Assembly (NCBI RefSeq): GCF_000828915.1
Contig: NZ_AP014569.1
Coordinates: 1,612,001-1,676,000 of the forward strand
Length of the DNA: 64,000 nucleotides
Reading direction: 5' to 3'
Source: Serpentinimonas maccroryi
GTDB lineage: Bacteria; Pseudomonadota; Gammaproteobacteria; Burkholderiales; Burkholderiaceae_C
Shown: piece after piece, positions 26,412-36,585 of the stretch
How positions within the stretch are numbered: the stretch's first letter is position 1
Layout of the letters: each line of letters begins with the position of its first letter
Position numbers and translations under genes: made by a program
The notes under the pieces: model-generated
The model's database searches: none
Seen by the model: the letters and a program-made list of their open reading frames with translations, nothing else
Told to the model about the DNA's origin: nothing

Positions 26412-26756
26412 TTATGGGGTTGAAGCACCTGGTGCAGGGTTGATCGAACCCCCATCGGGAAGCAAACACGCCTCCACCACCTCCAGCTCGTTGTCGCGTG
26501 CGAAACCGATCACGAAGTCCCAAGCCATGGGATCGTAGTCGCGCAAGGCGGTGTTGAGCACCACGCACTTGACGCCGTTGATCACCTTCGGATTGCACCA
26601 AGGCGAGTAGCCCAAGTGCGCACCCGGCATCCGCCCTGCTGGGTGAAAAGGGCTCATCACCCCGGACAAGCGCTCGGCCCAGTCGCTGGGGCGAAAGGGT
26701 TTGCCGCTGCGGGTGCGGCCCTGAATGAAGACTTCATTGGCGCTCGGGGAGACCAT
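26412..26756 (-). CDS. DUF3579 family protein
   Basis: A 114-residue soluble protein of a betaproteobacterial family with no established role. The central SPFHPAGRMPGAHLGYSPWCNP and VKCVVLNTALRDYDPMAWDFVIGFARDNEL are its conserved core. The ATG at 26756 directly follows a GGGG-rich segment. It converges with rpsT across a shared terminator and is divergent from argD. As I recall, the rpsT-DUF3579-argD-argF neighbourhood is recurrent in Comamonadaceae, which argues for a real gene. No metal-binding motif or membrane segment is visible. Confidence 0.85.
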   Translation of the reverse strand: MVSPSANEVFIQGRTRSGKPFRPSDWAERLSGVMSPFHPAGRMPGAHLGYSPWCNPKVINGVKCVVLNTALRDYDPMAWDFVIGFARDNELEVVEACLLPDGGSINPAPGASTP

Positions 26757-26847
26757 GGGGGTTCAGGCCTTAAAGGGTGGCTCGCCAGCGGCCGCCGAGG
26801 ATCGCTCGCTGCACATGGTGAACCGGTAGAGACCGATGGGTGGATAA

Positions 26848-26870
26848 AGTATTCTATCTTATAGAAGACT
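26848..26870. promoter_or_regulatory. AT-rich 23-bp inverted repeat upstream of argD
   Basis: AGTATTCTAT and ATAGAAGACT match at 9 of 10 positions as inverted arms around CTT. It lies about 130 bp before the argD start in a small AT-rich island, where an operator or promoter would be expected. It does not resemble the ArgR box, so the binding factor is unknown. Confidence 0.45.
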
Positions 26871-27000
26871 TGCGCGCGGCTTCCCCGCCCCCGCCCCTCG
26901 AGCTGCGCCTACAATGTTCGCTTTAACCCTTGGCGGCGCCGAGGGTCAGACATCGCCCTTCTCCCTTCCCATCACCCACTTTTCGATCAGGACTCGATCC

Positions 27001-28206
27001 ATGCTGCCAGCCGCCCCGGTGCAACCGCACGTCATGAACACCTACGGGCGCTTGCCGATCGAGCTCTCGCACGGCAAGGGTTGCCGCGTCTGGGACGTGC
27101 ACGGCAAGGCCTACCTCGATGCGCTGGGCGGCATTGCCGTCAATACGCTCGGGCACGCGCACCCCAAGCTGGTGCCAGCCTTGCAAGAGCAGATCGGCAC
27201 CCTGATGCACATCAGCAACTACTACCACCACCGCTACACCGAACAACTGGCGCAGCTGCTGGTCGAGCGCTCTGGTTTGAGCAATGTGTTTTTCTGCTCC
27301 AGCGGGCTCGAGGCCAACGAGGCCGCGCTCAAGCTGGCGCGCAAGTTTGGCCATAACAAAGGCATCGCACGGCCCGAGGTCGTGGTCTATGAAAAGGCTT
27401 TTCATGGACGCTCCATCGCCACGTTGAGCGCCACCGGCAACCCCAAGGTGCAGGCCGGCTTTGAACCGCTGGTCGAGGGCTTCATCCGCGTGCCGCTCAA
27501 CGACGCCGAGGCCATCCGCCGCGCCACCGCTGGCAACCCGAACGTGGTGGCGGTGTTCCTCGAGGCCATTCAGGGCGAAGGCGGTGTGCACCCGGCCAGC
27601 GCCGACTACCTGCAGCAGGTGCGCGCCCTGTGCGACGCCAACGACTGGCTGCTGATGATCGACGAAGTGCAGTGCGGCATGGGGCGCACCGGCAAGTGGT
27701 TTGCGCACCAGTGGGCCGGCATATTGCCCGACGTCATGCCGCTGGCCAAGGGGTTGGGCTCGGGGGTGCCGATCGGCGCCGTGGTGGCGGGCCCCAAAGC
27801 CGCGCAGCTGTTCCAGCCCGGCAACCACGGCAGCACCTTTGGTGGCAACCCGCTGGCGCTGCGCGCCGGCATCGAGACCATCCGCATCATGGAAGAAGAC
27901 GGCCTGCTCGAGCACGCGGCCAAGGTCGGTTTTCAGTTGCAGACCCTGCTCAGCACCCAGCTCATGCACGAGCCCGGCGTGCGCGCGGTGCGCGGCAAGG
28001 GGCTGATGGTCGGCATCGAGCTCGATCGCCCCTGCGCCGTGCTGGTCGAGCGCTGCGCCGAAGCCGGGCTGCTCATCAGCGTCACCGCCGAGCGCGTGGT
28101 GCGGCTGGTGCCGCCGCTGATTTTGAGCGGCGCCGAGGCCGACGAGATCGTGGCCCTGCTCGTGCCCCAGATCAAGCGACTGCTGGCTGAGCCCCTGGCC
28201 GCCTAA
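27001..28206 (+). CDS. argD: Acetylornithine aminotransferase (class III, PLP-dependent)
   Basis: Transfers an amino group from glutamate to N-acetylglutamate semialdehyde in arginine synthesis; such enzymes can also serve lysine synthesis. The 401-residue protein shows SSGLEANEAALKLAR, DEVQCGMGRTGK and the PLP-lysine segment PLAKGLGSGVPIGA near residue 250. The start at 27001 (MLPAAPVQPHVMNTYGRL) fits the family; a longer open frame from 26914 does not. argF follows after 27 bp, confirming the arginine pathway over a generic aspartate aminotransferase-family label. Confidence 0.94.
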   Translation: MLPAAPVQPHVMNTYGRLPIELSHGKGCRVWDVHGKAYLDALGGIAVNTLGHAHPKLVPALQEQIGTLMHISNYYHHRYTEQLAQLLVERSGLSNVFFCSSGLEANEAALKLARKFGHNKGIARPEVVVYEKAFHGRSIATLSATGNPKVQAGFEPLVEGFIRVPLNDAEAIRRATAGNPNVVAVFLEAIQGEGGVHPASADYLQQVRALCDANDWLLMIDEVQCGMGRTGKWFAHQWAGILPDVMPLAKGLGSGVPIGAVVAGPKAAQLFQPGNHGSTFGGNPLALRAGIETIRIMEEDGLLEHAAKVGFQLQTLLSTQLMHEPGVRAVRGKGLMVGIELDRPCAVLVERCAEAGLLISVTAERVVRLVPPLILSGAEADEIVALLVPQIKRLLAEPLAA

Positions 28207-28233
28207 ACCCACCCACCCTTCAGAGCGCCCTCC

Positions 28234-29190
28234 ATGTCAGCCACCGCCATCAAGCACTACCTACAGTTCAAGGATTTCACGGCCGCCGAGTACGCCTACC
28301 TGTTTGAGCGCGCCTGGCTGATCAAGCACAAGTTCAAAACCTACCAAAAGCACCACAGCCTGTGCGACCGTACCCTGGCCATGATTTTCGAGAAGGCCAG
28401 CACGCGCACCCGCGTCAGTTTCGAGGCCGGCATGTACCAGCTGGGCGGCAGCGTGGTGCACCTGACCACCGGCGACAGCCAGCTTGGGCGCGCCGAGCCG
28501 ATCGAAGACAGCGCGCGCGTCATCAGCCGCATGACCGACTTGGTGATGATCCGCACCTACGAGCAGAGCAAGATCGAGCGCTTTGCCGCGCACTCGCGCG
28601 TGCCGGTGATCAACGGCCTGACGAACGAATTCCACCCCTGCCAGATTCTGGCCGATCTGTTTACCTGGCTCGAGCACCGCGGCCGGCGCGCCGACGGCAC
28701 GCTCGACGTGGGCGCGCTGCGCGGCATGACGGTGGCTTGGGTGGGCGACGGCAACAACATGGCCAACACCTGGCTGCAGGCGGCACAGATTCTGGGCTTT
28801 GGCGTGCGCGTGAGCACCCCCAGCGGCTACGAGGTCAAACCCGAAATCGCGGGCGTGGCCGCTGCGGCCAACTGCTGGCAGGTGTTTGACGACCCGCTGC
28901 AGGCCTGCGCCGGCGCCGATCTGGTGACCACCGACGTCTGGACCAGCATGGGTTTCGAAGCCGAAAACGCCGCCCGCCAGCACGCCTTTGGCGCTTGGTG
29001 CGTGACCCCACAGCTGATGGCGCAAGCCCACCCCGAGGCGCTGTTCATGCACTGCCTGCCCGCGCACCGCGGCGAAGAAGTGGCGGCCGAAGTGATCGAC
29101 GGCCCGCAGAGCGTGGTTTGGGACGAGGCCGAAAACCGCATGCACGTACAAAAAGCCCTGATGGAATACCTGCTGCTGGGCCGGCAGTGA
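28234..29190 (+). CDS. argF: Ornithine carbamoyltransferase
   Basis: Makes citrulline from ornithine and carbamoyl phosphate in arginine synthesis. The 318-residue protein has the carbamoyl-phosphate motif STRTR (56-60), then HPCQILADL and the ornithine-binding segment MHCLPAHRGEEV. The N-terminus MSATAIKHYLQFKDF is standard. It lies in an argD-argF pair with a 27-bp gap, followed after 31 bp by a flavoprotein gene that is probably just read-through. argF is preferred over argI because only one copy is visible here. Confidence 0.97.
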   Translation: MSATAIKHYLQFKDFTAAEYAYLFERAWLIKHKFKTYQKHHSLCDRTLAMIFEKASTRTRVSFEAGMYQLGGSVVHLTTGDSQLGRAEPIEDSARVISRMTDLVMIRTYEQSKIERFAAHSRVPVINGLTNEFHPCQILADLFTWLEHRGRRADGTLDVGALRGMTVAWVGDGNNMANTWLQAAQILGFGVRVSTPSGYEVKPEIAGVAAAANCWQVFDDPLQACAGADLVTTDVWTSMGFEAENAARQHAFGAWCVTPQLMAQAHPEALFMHCLPAHRGEEVAAEVIDGPQSVVWDEAENRMHVQKALMEYLLLGRQ

Positions 29191-29221
29191 GCCCAAAGCC
29201 CGCGCACCCCCGACTGCTTGC

Positions 29222-30466
29222 ATGACCCCGGTTTTTGACGTCGTCATCGTCGGCGCGGGCGCGGCGGGCCTGTTTTGCGCCGGCATCGCCGGCCAGCGCG
29301 GCTTGCGCGTGCTGCTGCTCGATCACGCGCCCAAGGTGGCCGAAAAAATCCGTATCTCGGGCGGCGGGCGCTGCAACTTCACCAACCGCGAGCTCGACCC
29401 GCGCCAGCCGCAGCGCCACTTCCTGAGCCAGAACCCGGCCTTTTGCCGCTCGGCGCTGGCGCGCTACACCCCGGCCGACTTCATCGCCTTGCTGCAGCGC
29501 CACGGCGTGGCCTTCGAAGAAAAACACAAAGGCCAGTTGTTTTGCAGCCGCTCGGCGCAAGACCTGATCGCTCTGCTGCTGCACGAATGCGGCGCCGGCG
29601 GCGTGACGCACTGGCAGCCCTGCGGCGTGCGCGCCGTGCACTGGCACGACGGCGCACCGGGCAGCGCCTCCTACCGGCTCGAAACCGAGCGCGGCGCGGT
29701 GGCTGCACACGCTGTGGTGGTGGCTACGGGCGGCCTGCCGGTGCCCAAGATCGGCGCCAGCGACTGGGGCTTGCGGCTGGCGCAGCAGTTTGGGCTGCCC
29801 ATCGTCGCACCCCGGCCAGCGCTGGTGCCGCTCACCTTCGAACCCTCTGGCTGGGCCCCCTTCGCGCACTTGGCGGGCTTGGCGCTGCCGGTGCACATTG
29901 CAACCGGCAACAAAAAACAGGGCATGGCTTTTGACGAAGACCTGCTCTTTACCCACCGCGGTTTGAGCGGCCCGGCAGGGCTGCAAATCTCGAGCTACTG
30001 GAACCCCGGTCAGCCCTTGCGCATCGACCTGCACCCCCAAGCCCCGCTCGAAGCCACGCTGCTGGCGGCCAAGGCAGCGGGCGTGCGCAAACGGCTGCCC
30101 AACCAGCTGGCCCAGCAGCTGCCGCAGCGCCTGTGCGACACCTGGACCGAACACCGCCCCGACTGGCAGCGCCCCGTGAGCGATTGCAGCGACAAGGCGC
30201 TGGCGCAGCTGGCGGCCAGCCTGCACCAGTGGGCACCCACGCCCCACGGCGACGAGGGCTGGGCCAAGGCCGAAGTTATGCGTGGCGGCGTGGACACGCG
30301 CCAGCTGCGCTCGCAAAGCATGGAATCCACCCAACCCGGGCTGTACTTCATCGGCGAAGTGGTGGACGTGACCGGCTGGTTGGGCGGCTACAACTTCCAG
30401 TGGGCCTGGGCCAGCGCCCACGCCTGCGCACTGGCGTTGCCCCAAGCCAGCCACTGCAGCCCGTAG
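29222..30466 (+). CDS. NAD(P)/FAD-dependent oxidoreductase (HI0933 family)
   Basis: A 414-residue flavoprotein with the dinucleotide-binding motif GAGAAG at 11-16 and the hallmark SGGGRCNFTN at 46-55. The rest follows the HI0933/BaiN-like plan, with an inserted substrate domain and a C-terminal FAD segment VDVTGWLGGYNFQWAWASA. Some family members reduce bile acid or other cyclic enones; many are uncharacterised. The ATG at 29222 follows argF by 31 bp. It is not known whether FAD is used with a specific electron donor in this organism. Confidence 0.88.
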   Translation: MTPVFDVVIVGAGAAGLFCAGIAGQRGLRVLLLDHAPKVAEKIRISGGGRCNFTNRELDPRQPQRHFLSQNPAFCRSALARYTPADFIALLQRHGVAFEEKHKGQLFCSRSAQDLIALLLHECGAGGVTHWQPCGVRAVHWHDGAPGSASYRLETERGAVAAHAVVVATGGLPVPKIGASDWGLRLAQQFGLPIVAPRPALVPLTFEPSGWAPFAHLAGLALPVHIATGNKKQGMAFDEDLLFTHRGLSGPAGLQISSYWNPGQPLRIDLHPQAPLEATLLAAKAAGVRKRLPNQLAQQLPQRLCDTWTEHRPDWQRPVSDCSDKALAQLAASLHQWAPTPHGDEGWAKAEVMRGGVDTRQLRSQSMESTQPGLYFIGEVVDVTGWLGGYNFQWAWASAHACALALPQASHCSP

Positions 30467-30549
30467 GGTTTTAGGCGCTGCAGAAAAACAGGAGCTGAGG
30501 GATAATCCGTCACTTTTCAAGCCTTCCCCTTGCCATCCCACCCACCCCC

Positions 30550-30885
30550 ATGAGCGACACCCAACAACGCATCGACAGCCTAGTCAAAACGCACGACGTC
30601 GTGCTGTTCATGAAAGGCACCGCCACCTTTCCCATGTGCGGCTTTTCGGGCCGTGCGCTGCAAATTCTCAAAGCCTGCGGCGTCGAATCCAGCGCCGTCA
30701 AGGCCGTGAACGTGCTCGAAGACCCCGAAATCCGCCAAGGCATCAAGGACTACAGCAACTGGCCCACGATTCCGCAGCTGTTCGTGTGCGGCGAATTCAT
30801 CGGCGGCTCCGACATCATGATGGAGATGTACGAATCGGGCGAACTGCAGCAGGTGCTTGCCGCCTCCAGCGCCTCCAAGGCCTGA
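30550..30885 (+). CDS. grxD: Monothiol glutaredoxin, Grx4 family
   Basis: A 111-residue CGFS-type glutaredoxin (active site CGFS at 30-33 in FPMCGFSG) that carries and delivers 2Fe-2S clusters with glutathione. WPTIPQLFVCGEFIGGSDIMMEM is the glutathione and cis-Pro region. Length and motif exclude classical dithiol glutaredoxins. It follows the flavoprotein gene by 83 bp and may have its own promoter. No iron-sulphur assembly genes are adjacent. Confidence 0.96.
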   Translation: MSDTQQRIDSLVKTHDVVLFMKGTATFPMCGFSGRALQILKACGVESSAVKAVNVLEDPEIRQGIKDYSNWPTIPQLFVCGEFIGGSDIMMEMYESGELQQVLAASSASKA

Positions 30886-30911
30886 AACCCGGCGGTTTAG
30901 TCCCAGCGCTT

Positions 30912-31556
30912 TTAACCGATCTGCCAGCGCCGCTGCGCCGCAAACACGGCGTTTGGGTAGGGGCTGCGCCCGCGGCTGCCGTTGTAGCGCCCCAGCGCCA
31001 TAAACAGGTCGCCGCGTTCGCGGTCTAGGTAGTGGCGCATAATCACGCAGCCAAAGCGCAGGTTGGTTTTGAGGTGGAACAGGCCGCCCACGTCGCCATC
31101 GCCGATCAACCGCGCCCAAAAGGGCATGATCTGCATATAACCGCGAGCCCCCACGACCGAGATCGCAAACTGCCTGAAGCCGCTCTCGACCTGGATCAGG
31201 CCCAGCACCAGCGACTCATCGAGGCCGGCGCGGCGGCTCTCGTACCACACGGTCTGCAAAAACTCCACGCGCTGGTTCAAGTCGGGCTTGCGCCGCGCCA
31301 GCCGCGGGCTGATTTGCGTCAGCCAGCGCAGGTAGGCCATGCGCGCCTCGGTGCTGGCAAACTCGGGCTCGAGCGGGTCGGCGTGCTCGACCGCTGCGCG
31401 CAAGGCGTGGCGCACCGAATCGGCCAGCGGCTCCTCGAGCTGGCTGGCAGCCGCCGGGCGCGGCGGCCACGCGGCGGCTGTGGCTGCAGCAGCGCCAGCC
31501 ATGGCCACCGTCCAGCGGCGGCGGCTCCAGCAGCCCTTGGCTTCGCACGCTGCCAT
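30912..31556 (-). CDS. Lytic transglycosylase domain-containing protein
   Basis: A periplasmic muramidase-like protein of 214 residues. The N-terminus SRRRWTVAMAGAAAATAAAW is a signal sequence with a basic start (cleavage near residue 37). The catalytic Glu124 lies in LIQVESGFRQFAISVVGARGYMQIMP, the family 1 (Slt) signature. GRYNGSRGR is the substrate-cleft segment. The ATG at 31556 lies 7 bp after the proS stop, so it is coupled to proS, a pairing with no evident functional logic. Confidence 0.92.
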   Translation of the reverse strand: MAACEAKGCWSRRRWTVAMAGAAAATAAAWPPRPAAASQLEEPLADSVRHALRAAVEHADPLEPEFASTEARMAYLRWLTQISPRLARRKPDLNQRVEFLQTVWYESRRAGLDESLVLGLIQVESGFRQFAISVVGARGYMQIMPFWARLIGDGDVGGLFHLKTNLRFGCVIMRHYLDRERGDLFMALGRYNGSRGRSPYPNAVFAAQRRWQIG

Positions 31557-31563
31557 CACCCGC

Positions 31564-33309
<1,746 letters not shown>

Positions 33310-33359
33310 AGGCGTGCGTGCGTTCCCGACTGGCACCCGCAAGCCCACTGGGGCCACCC

Positions 33360-33384
33360 TGGGCGCCGCTGACGCTTGCGCCCA
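33360..33384. repeat. Inverted repeat in the proS-rppH divergent region
   Basis: TGGGCGC and GCGCCCA are perfect 7-bp arms with an 11-nt loop. It could form a hairpin in the proS leader or be an operator. No T-box features are expected or seen in this lineage. Confidence 0.35.
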
Positions 33385-33465
33385 AGGCCGCAGAGACCCC
33401 ACACGAGGCCCCCAAAAGGGCGCAGACCGTGCATAATCGGGACAGTTTAAAAATTGGGGTTGATT

Positions 33466-34191
33466 ATGCTTGACAGAGACGGCTTTAGGCCGAATGTCGG
33501 CATCATTCTGCTCAACCAGAAAAACCAGGTGTTCTGGGGCAAACGCATACGCACCCATTCGTGGCAGTTTCCGCAAGGTGGCATCGACCGGGGCGAATCC
33601 CCCGAGCAAGCCATGTACCGCGAACTGCACGAAGAAGTCGGGCTCAAGCCCGAACACGTGAGCGTCGTGGCCCGCACGCGAGACTGGTTGCGCTACGAAG
33701 TGCCGGACCGCTACATCCGCCGCGATGCACGCGGCCACTACAAGGGCCAGAAACAGATCTGGTACCTGCTGCGCCTGCTCGGCGGCGACTGGCTGCTCAA
33801 CCTGCGCGCCACCGCGCACCCCGAGTTCGACGCTTGGCGTTGGCACGACTACTGGGTGCCCCTAGACGTGGTGGTCGAGTTCAAGCGCGGCGTCTATGAA
33901 ATGGCGCTCACCGAACTGGCACGCCACCTGCCCGCCGACACCCGCCACCGCAGTGGGCGGGGTTTGCTGCACCCGCGCCCCAGCTTGGCCAGCGTAGGCC
34001 GGCCCACCCCACCTAGCACGGCCAGCGGTGCCGGCGCGGCCTCGCACCCAATGCCCGTGCACATGCCTGTGAATATGCCCGCACACATGGAACTGCCCCC
34101 AGGCGCCACCTTCGAGCCCAATCCCCAGTTTGACACCGCGGTGCAAACGCCTGTTGCGCCTGCCACGCCGGCTCGCCCTACCCCCCCATGA
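33466..34191 (+). CDS. rppH: RNA pyrophosphohydrolase
   Basis: Removes pyrophosphate from 5'-triphosphorylated RNA, starting decay from the 5' end. The Nudix box GX5EX7REUXEEXGU is at 38-60, with E46, R52, E53 and E56-57 in place. The ATG at 33466 has GGGG 7-10 nt before it; a TTG at 33454 is in frame too. CATAAT at 33432-33437 may be the -10. The 241-residue length exceeds the E. coli protein because of a tail rich in Pro, Ala, His and Met ([10 protein letters not shown]-type repeats), as in many Burkholderiales. The stop overlaps the next gene (ATGA). Confidence 0.95.
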   Translation: MLDRDGFRPNVGIILLNQKNQVFWGKRIRTHSWQFPQGGIDRGESPEQAMYRELHEEVGLKPEHVSVVARTRDWLRYEVPDRYIRRDARGHYKGQKQIWYLLRLLGGDWLLNLRATAHPEFDAWRWHDYWVPLDVVVEFKRGVYEMALTELARHLPADTRHRSGRGLLHPRPSLASVGRPTPPSTASGAGAASHPMPVHMPVNMPAHMELPPGATFEPNPQFDTAVQTPVAPATPARPTPP

Positions 34192-34760
34192 TCAAACTGC
34201 GCCCTTCAACCCCTGTTGCACGCCAGCTAGGCGCCCTGGCGCTGGCCGTGGCCCTGCACGCTGCCGTGGCACCCGCCACCGCGCAGTCCCTGTTTTTGAC
34301 CGATGGCGAGCAGTGGCAGGAAGGGCCCGTCCCGGCGCCGCCGGCCTTCAGCACCCAGGGCCTGGTGCCCTTCGAGGTGGGCGTGGACTCGCCGCTGCGC
34401 TTTGCGCTCGTGCCCGCTACGCTGCAACTGGGGGCCGATGGCGTGATTCGCTTCGTGGTGGTGGCGCAAAGCGCCAGCGGTGCCGTGAACGTGATGCACC
34501 AAGGCCTGCGCTGCCGCAGCAACGAGTCGCGCACCTATGCGCGCTGGTCGCCGGCGCAACTGCCGCTGAACAACCCCTTCAACTCCGACGCCGGACTATG
34601 GATCAGCGCCGGCCAAACCCCCTGGCAAGACTGGCGCGACCACGCCGCCGGCCGCCCCGCGTGGGCGCTGGCCCGCGCCGGCCTATGCGACGGCGCCGCC
34701 CCCAACGGCAACCCAGCGCAGATGCTGCGCGCCCTGCGGGCGCAGGGGCAGCAGCGCTAG
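34188..34760 (+). CDS. CNP1-like family protein (exported, function unknown)
   Basis: A 190-residue protein with an N-terminal signal peptide (cleavage near 32, after ATAQ). The CNP1-like core covers [21 protein letters not shown] and [11 protein letters not shown]. It overlaps the rppH stop by 4 nt (ATGA), so it is translationally coupled to a cytoplasmic RNA hydrolase although itself likely periplasmic. Two Cys residues in the mature part could form a disulphide. The family's role is not established. Confidence 0.83.
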   Translation: MIKLRPSTPVARQLGALALAVALHAAVAPATAQSLFLTDGEQWQEGPVPAPPAFSTQGLVPFEVGVDSPLRFALVPATLQLGADGVIRFVVVAQSASGAVNVMHQGLRCRSNESRTYARWSPAQLPLNNPFNSDAGLWISAGQTPWQDWRDHAAGRPAWALARAGLCDGAAPNGNPAQMLRALRAQGQQR

Positions 34761-34828
34761 GGGCGGGTGGGTGTGTAGACTTGGCTGCTTGATGAAGCGA
34801 CAAGTTGCTTGACATGTACCGGTTTTTG

Positions 34829-36133
34829 CTACAACCCAAGCAACGCCACGGCTGCGTCCATTTGCTCGTGTTCAAAGGCCGGGGCGAAGTCGTCCAGTTC
34901 TGCCGCAGCCAAGCCCACCTCTGCGCCAAGCGCCAGCTGACGCCAGCGCAGCACGGCGGCCACCACTTCGCCCAGCACGGCCAAGGCCTGTTGCGACTTG
35001 AGGGCGAAGCTTGATGAACGGGCCAGCAACTGGCGCACGTCGGTGATCGGGCCGTCCTGTTCGGACAACCAAGTTTTGGATTCGCGCTCCTTGTCGGGGA
35101 AGGGGTTGAGGTCAAAGGCGGGGGCGAGGCGCCACTGGCCATGCGCCACGTGCAAGAACCCGTGGTTGCGCAGATGGTCGTCCACGTTGGTGATCAGCAG
35201 GTTGAACACCAACCGGCGCCAGAGTTGCTGAAGGTCTGGGATTGGGGCTTGGCCGTGGGTGCGGATCGCGTCGGCGATCTCGGTGTAGCTGCGATCGTGC
35301 TCGCGTTGGGCTTGCAACAGCGAGGCCGCAGACTGGTAGGGGATGCGGCCCCCGGCCGCGTCGCGGTCGAAGCGCTGGATCACGGCCACCGGCACGTCGC
35401 TCCCACTTGGCCCCAAGCACACCAAGCGCGCTGGGGCGGCGTCGATTCCGGCCAGCGCCGCCAGCTTCAGAGCCAGCACTTCGCCGCGGCTAACGCTGCG
35501 CGCATCACCCACGCTCGGGAACTTGCCGATGGCCAGTTTGCCGTCTTCGTCCAGCAGCGTGCATTTGGGCCGCATACCGCCCAGCGAGGTGCCCTTGCCC
35601 TGCAGGTAGCGTAGGTCTTCGGCGGTCTCGAGGCCGCGCTCCACTGCGCGGCTGGCTTCAAACACGCGTTCCAGTTCGATCAGTGGTGGCGTGCTGCGCC
35701 GCCCAGCTTGGGCGCTGCCCTGCCAAGTGCCGTCGGCGTGGCGCAGGCGCAGCGCGCCCACGCGGCTAAAGTCGTCCACCGCCAGCAGGTAGTCCAGTTC
35801 GGTCAGGGCCGGCAGATGCGGGTCGAGCTGGCGACGCTTGGCGTGCTCGCGCGCGATCACGCGCCGGCCCCAGGCATCGGGCGCGGTATCGGCGATTGCA
35901 CCGTGAAACACCGAATCGTGCGCCGAGGGGGCCTTGTGCGTCTGGTAGCCAGCCAGCAGTTGCAGATCGGCCGACACATTGAAGCCTGCCGGGCTGGCCA
36001 GCCAGCTTTCGGCGTAGGCGACCGCGCTGTACTCGCGCCGCCCTTGGCGCACGTACACCAGCGCCCCGACGGCCAGCCCGGCCTTGCCCAAGCACAGTTG
36101 CACCTGCTGGCGAAGCGGCATTGCAGCGGCCAT
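34829..36133 (-). CDS. hipA: HipA family toxin (serine/threonine kinase)
   Basis: A 434-residue kinase-fold toxin; HipA of E. coli phosphorylates glutamyl-tRNA synthetase, but the target here is unknown. The N-terminal couple_hipA domain has VFHGAIADTAPDAWGRR (75-91) and DDFSRVGALRL (120-130). GTSLGGMRPK at 181-190 is the ATP-loop region. The catalytic sequence is NVDDHLRNHG with Asp318, His320 and Asn323, and the metal Asp341 lies in AFDLNP. It starts one base inside the hipB stop (TGATG), so the antitoxin is made first. All key residues are present, so it is probably active. Confidence 0.93.
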   Translation of the reverse strand: MAAAMPLRQQVQLCLGKAGLAVGALVYVRQGRREYSAVAYAESWLASPAGFNVSADLQLLAGYQTHKAPSAHDSVFHGAIADTAPDAWGRRVIAREHAKRRQLDPHLPALTELDYLLAVDDFSRVGALRLRHADGTWQGSAQAGRRSTPPLIELERVFEASRAVERGLETAEDLRYLQGKGTSLGGMRPKCTLLDEDGKLAIGKFPSVGDARSVSRGEVLALKLAALAGIDAAPARLVCLGPSGSDVPVAVIQRFDRDAAGGRIPYQSAASLLQAQREHDRSYTEIADAIRTHGQAPIPDLQQLWRRLVFNLLITNVDDHLRNHGFLHVAHGQWRLAPAFDLNPFPDKERESKTWLSEQDGPITDVRQLLARSSSFALKSQQALAVLGEVVAAVLRWRQLALGAEVGLAAAELDDFAPAFEHEQMDAAVALLGL

Positions 36134-36456
36134 CAGAGCGCCCCCGAGGTGCCGGGCTTGGTGCGAACGCGCTTGGGCAGGCGCGCGTCCATCAGCGTCA
36201 GGCCGATGTCGTCATGGGCGCTATCGAGCAGGTTCTCGAGTGCCTGGATCTCGCCAAAAACGTGCAAGGCCCGGGCGATAAAGTGGATAGGCACGCGCGC
36301 ATCGCCTTTTTCGATGCGGCGTACGGTGCTCAGGGAGGCGCCCATGCGCTCGGCCAACGACGCCTGCGTGAAGTGGCGCCGACGACGCGCCAGCGAGATG
36401 TCGGCGCCGAGCTTGTGCATGGCACGCTGGACCGGAAGGGGCAACGGTGCGTCCAT
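36133..36456 (-). CDS. hipB: HipB-like antitoxin, helix-turn-helix (Xre family)
   Basis: A 107-residue antitoxin and autorepressor. An XRE helix-turn-helix covers about 21-55 (RRHFTQASLAERMGASLSTVRRIE). The extended C-terminus likely contacts HipA. GGAG lies 12 nt upstream of the ATG at 36456. It is the first gene of the pair, and the stop overlaps the hipA start by one base. Half-sites for its own operator are probably those at 36462-36507. Confidence 0.9.
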   Translation of the reverse strand: MDAPLPLPVQRAMHKLGADISLARRRRHFTQASLAERMGASLSTVRRIEKGDARVPIHFIARALHVFGEIQALENLLDSAHDDIGLTLMDARLPKRVRTKPGTSGAL

Positions 36457-36461
36457 ATAAA

Positions 36462-36513
36462 AGCTCCATGAGGATGTTTACGGAGTTTAAATGCTTTCGT
36501 CGGAGCTATTATA
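36462..36513 (-). promoter_or_regulatory. hipBA promoter with phased operator half-sites
   Basis: On the minus strand TATAAT (36508-36513) is a perfect -10, in an AT-rich stretch; the -35 is weak. Three hexamers, AGCTCC at 36462, GGAGTT at 36482 and GGAGCT at 36502, start exactly 20 bp apart, about two helical turns, and CGGAG occurs as an exact direct repeat at 36481 and 36501. They span the region from the -10 to just before the hipB start, where an autorepressor would block transcription. Confidence 0.55.
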
Positions 36514-36585
36514 TTTCCACAAGAGTGCGCCAGGGTACAAAAACCTGGGCCGGCCACACCTACCCATGCTTTCCCCACGCCGCCC

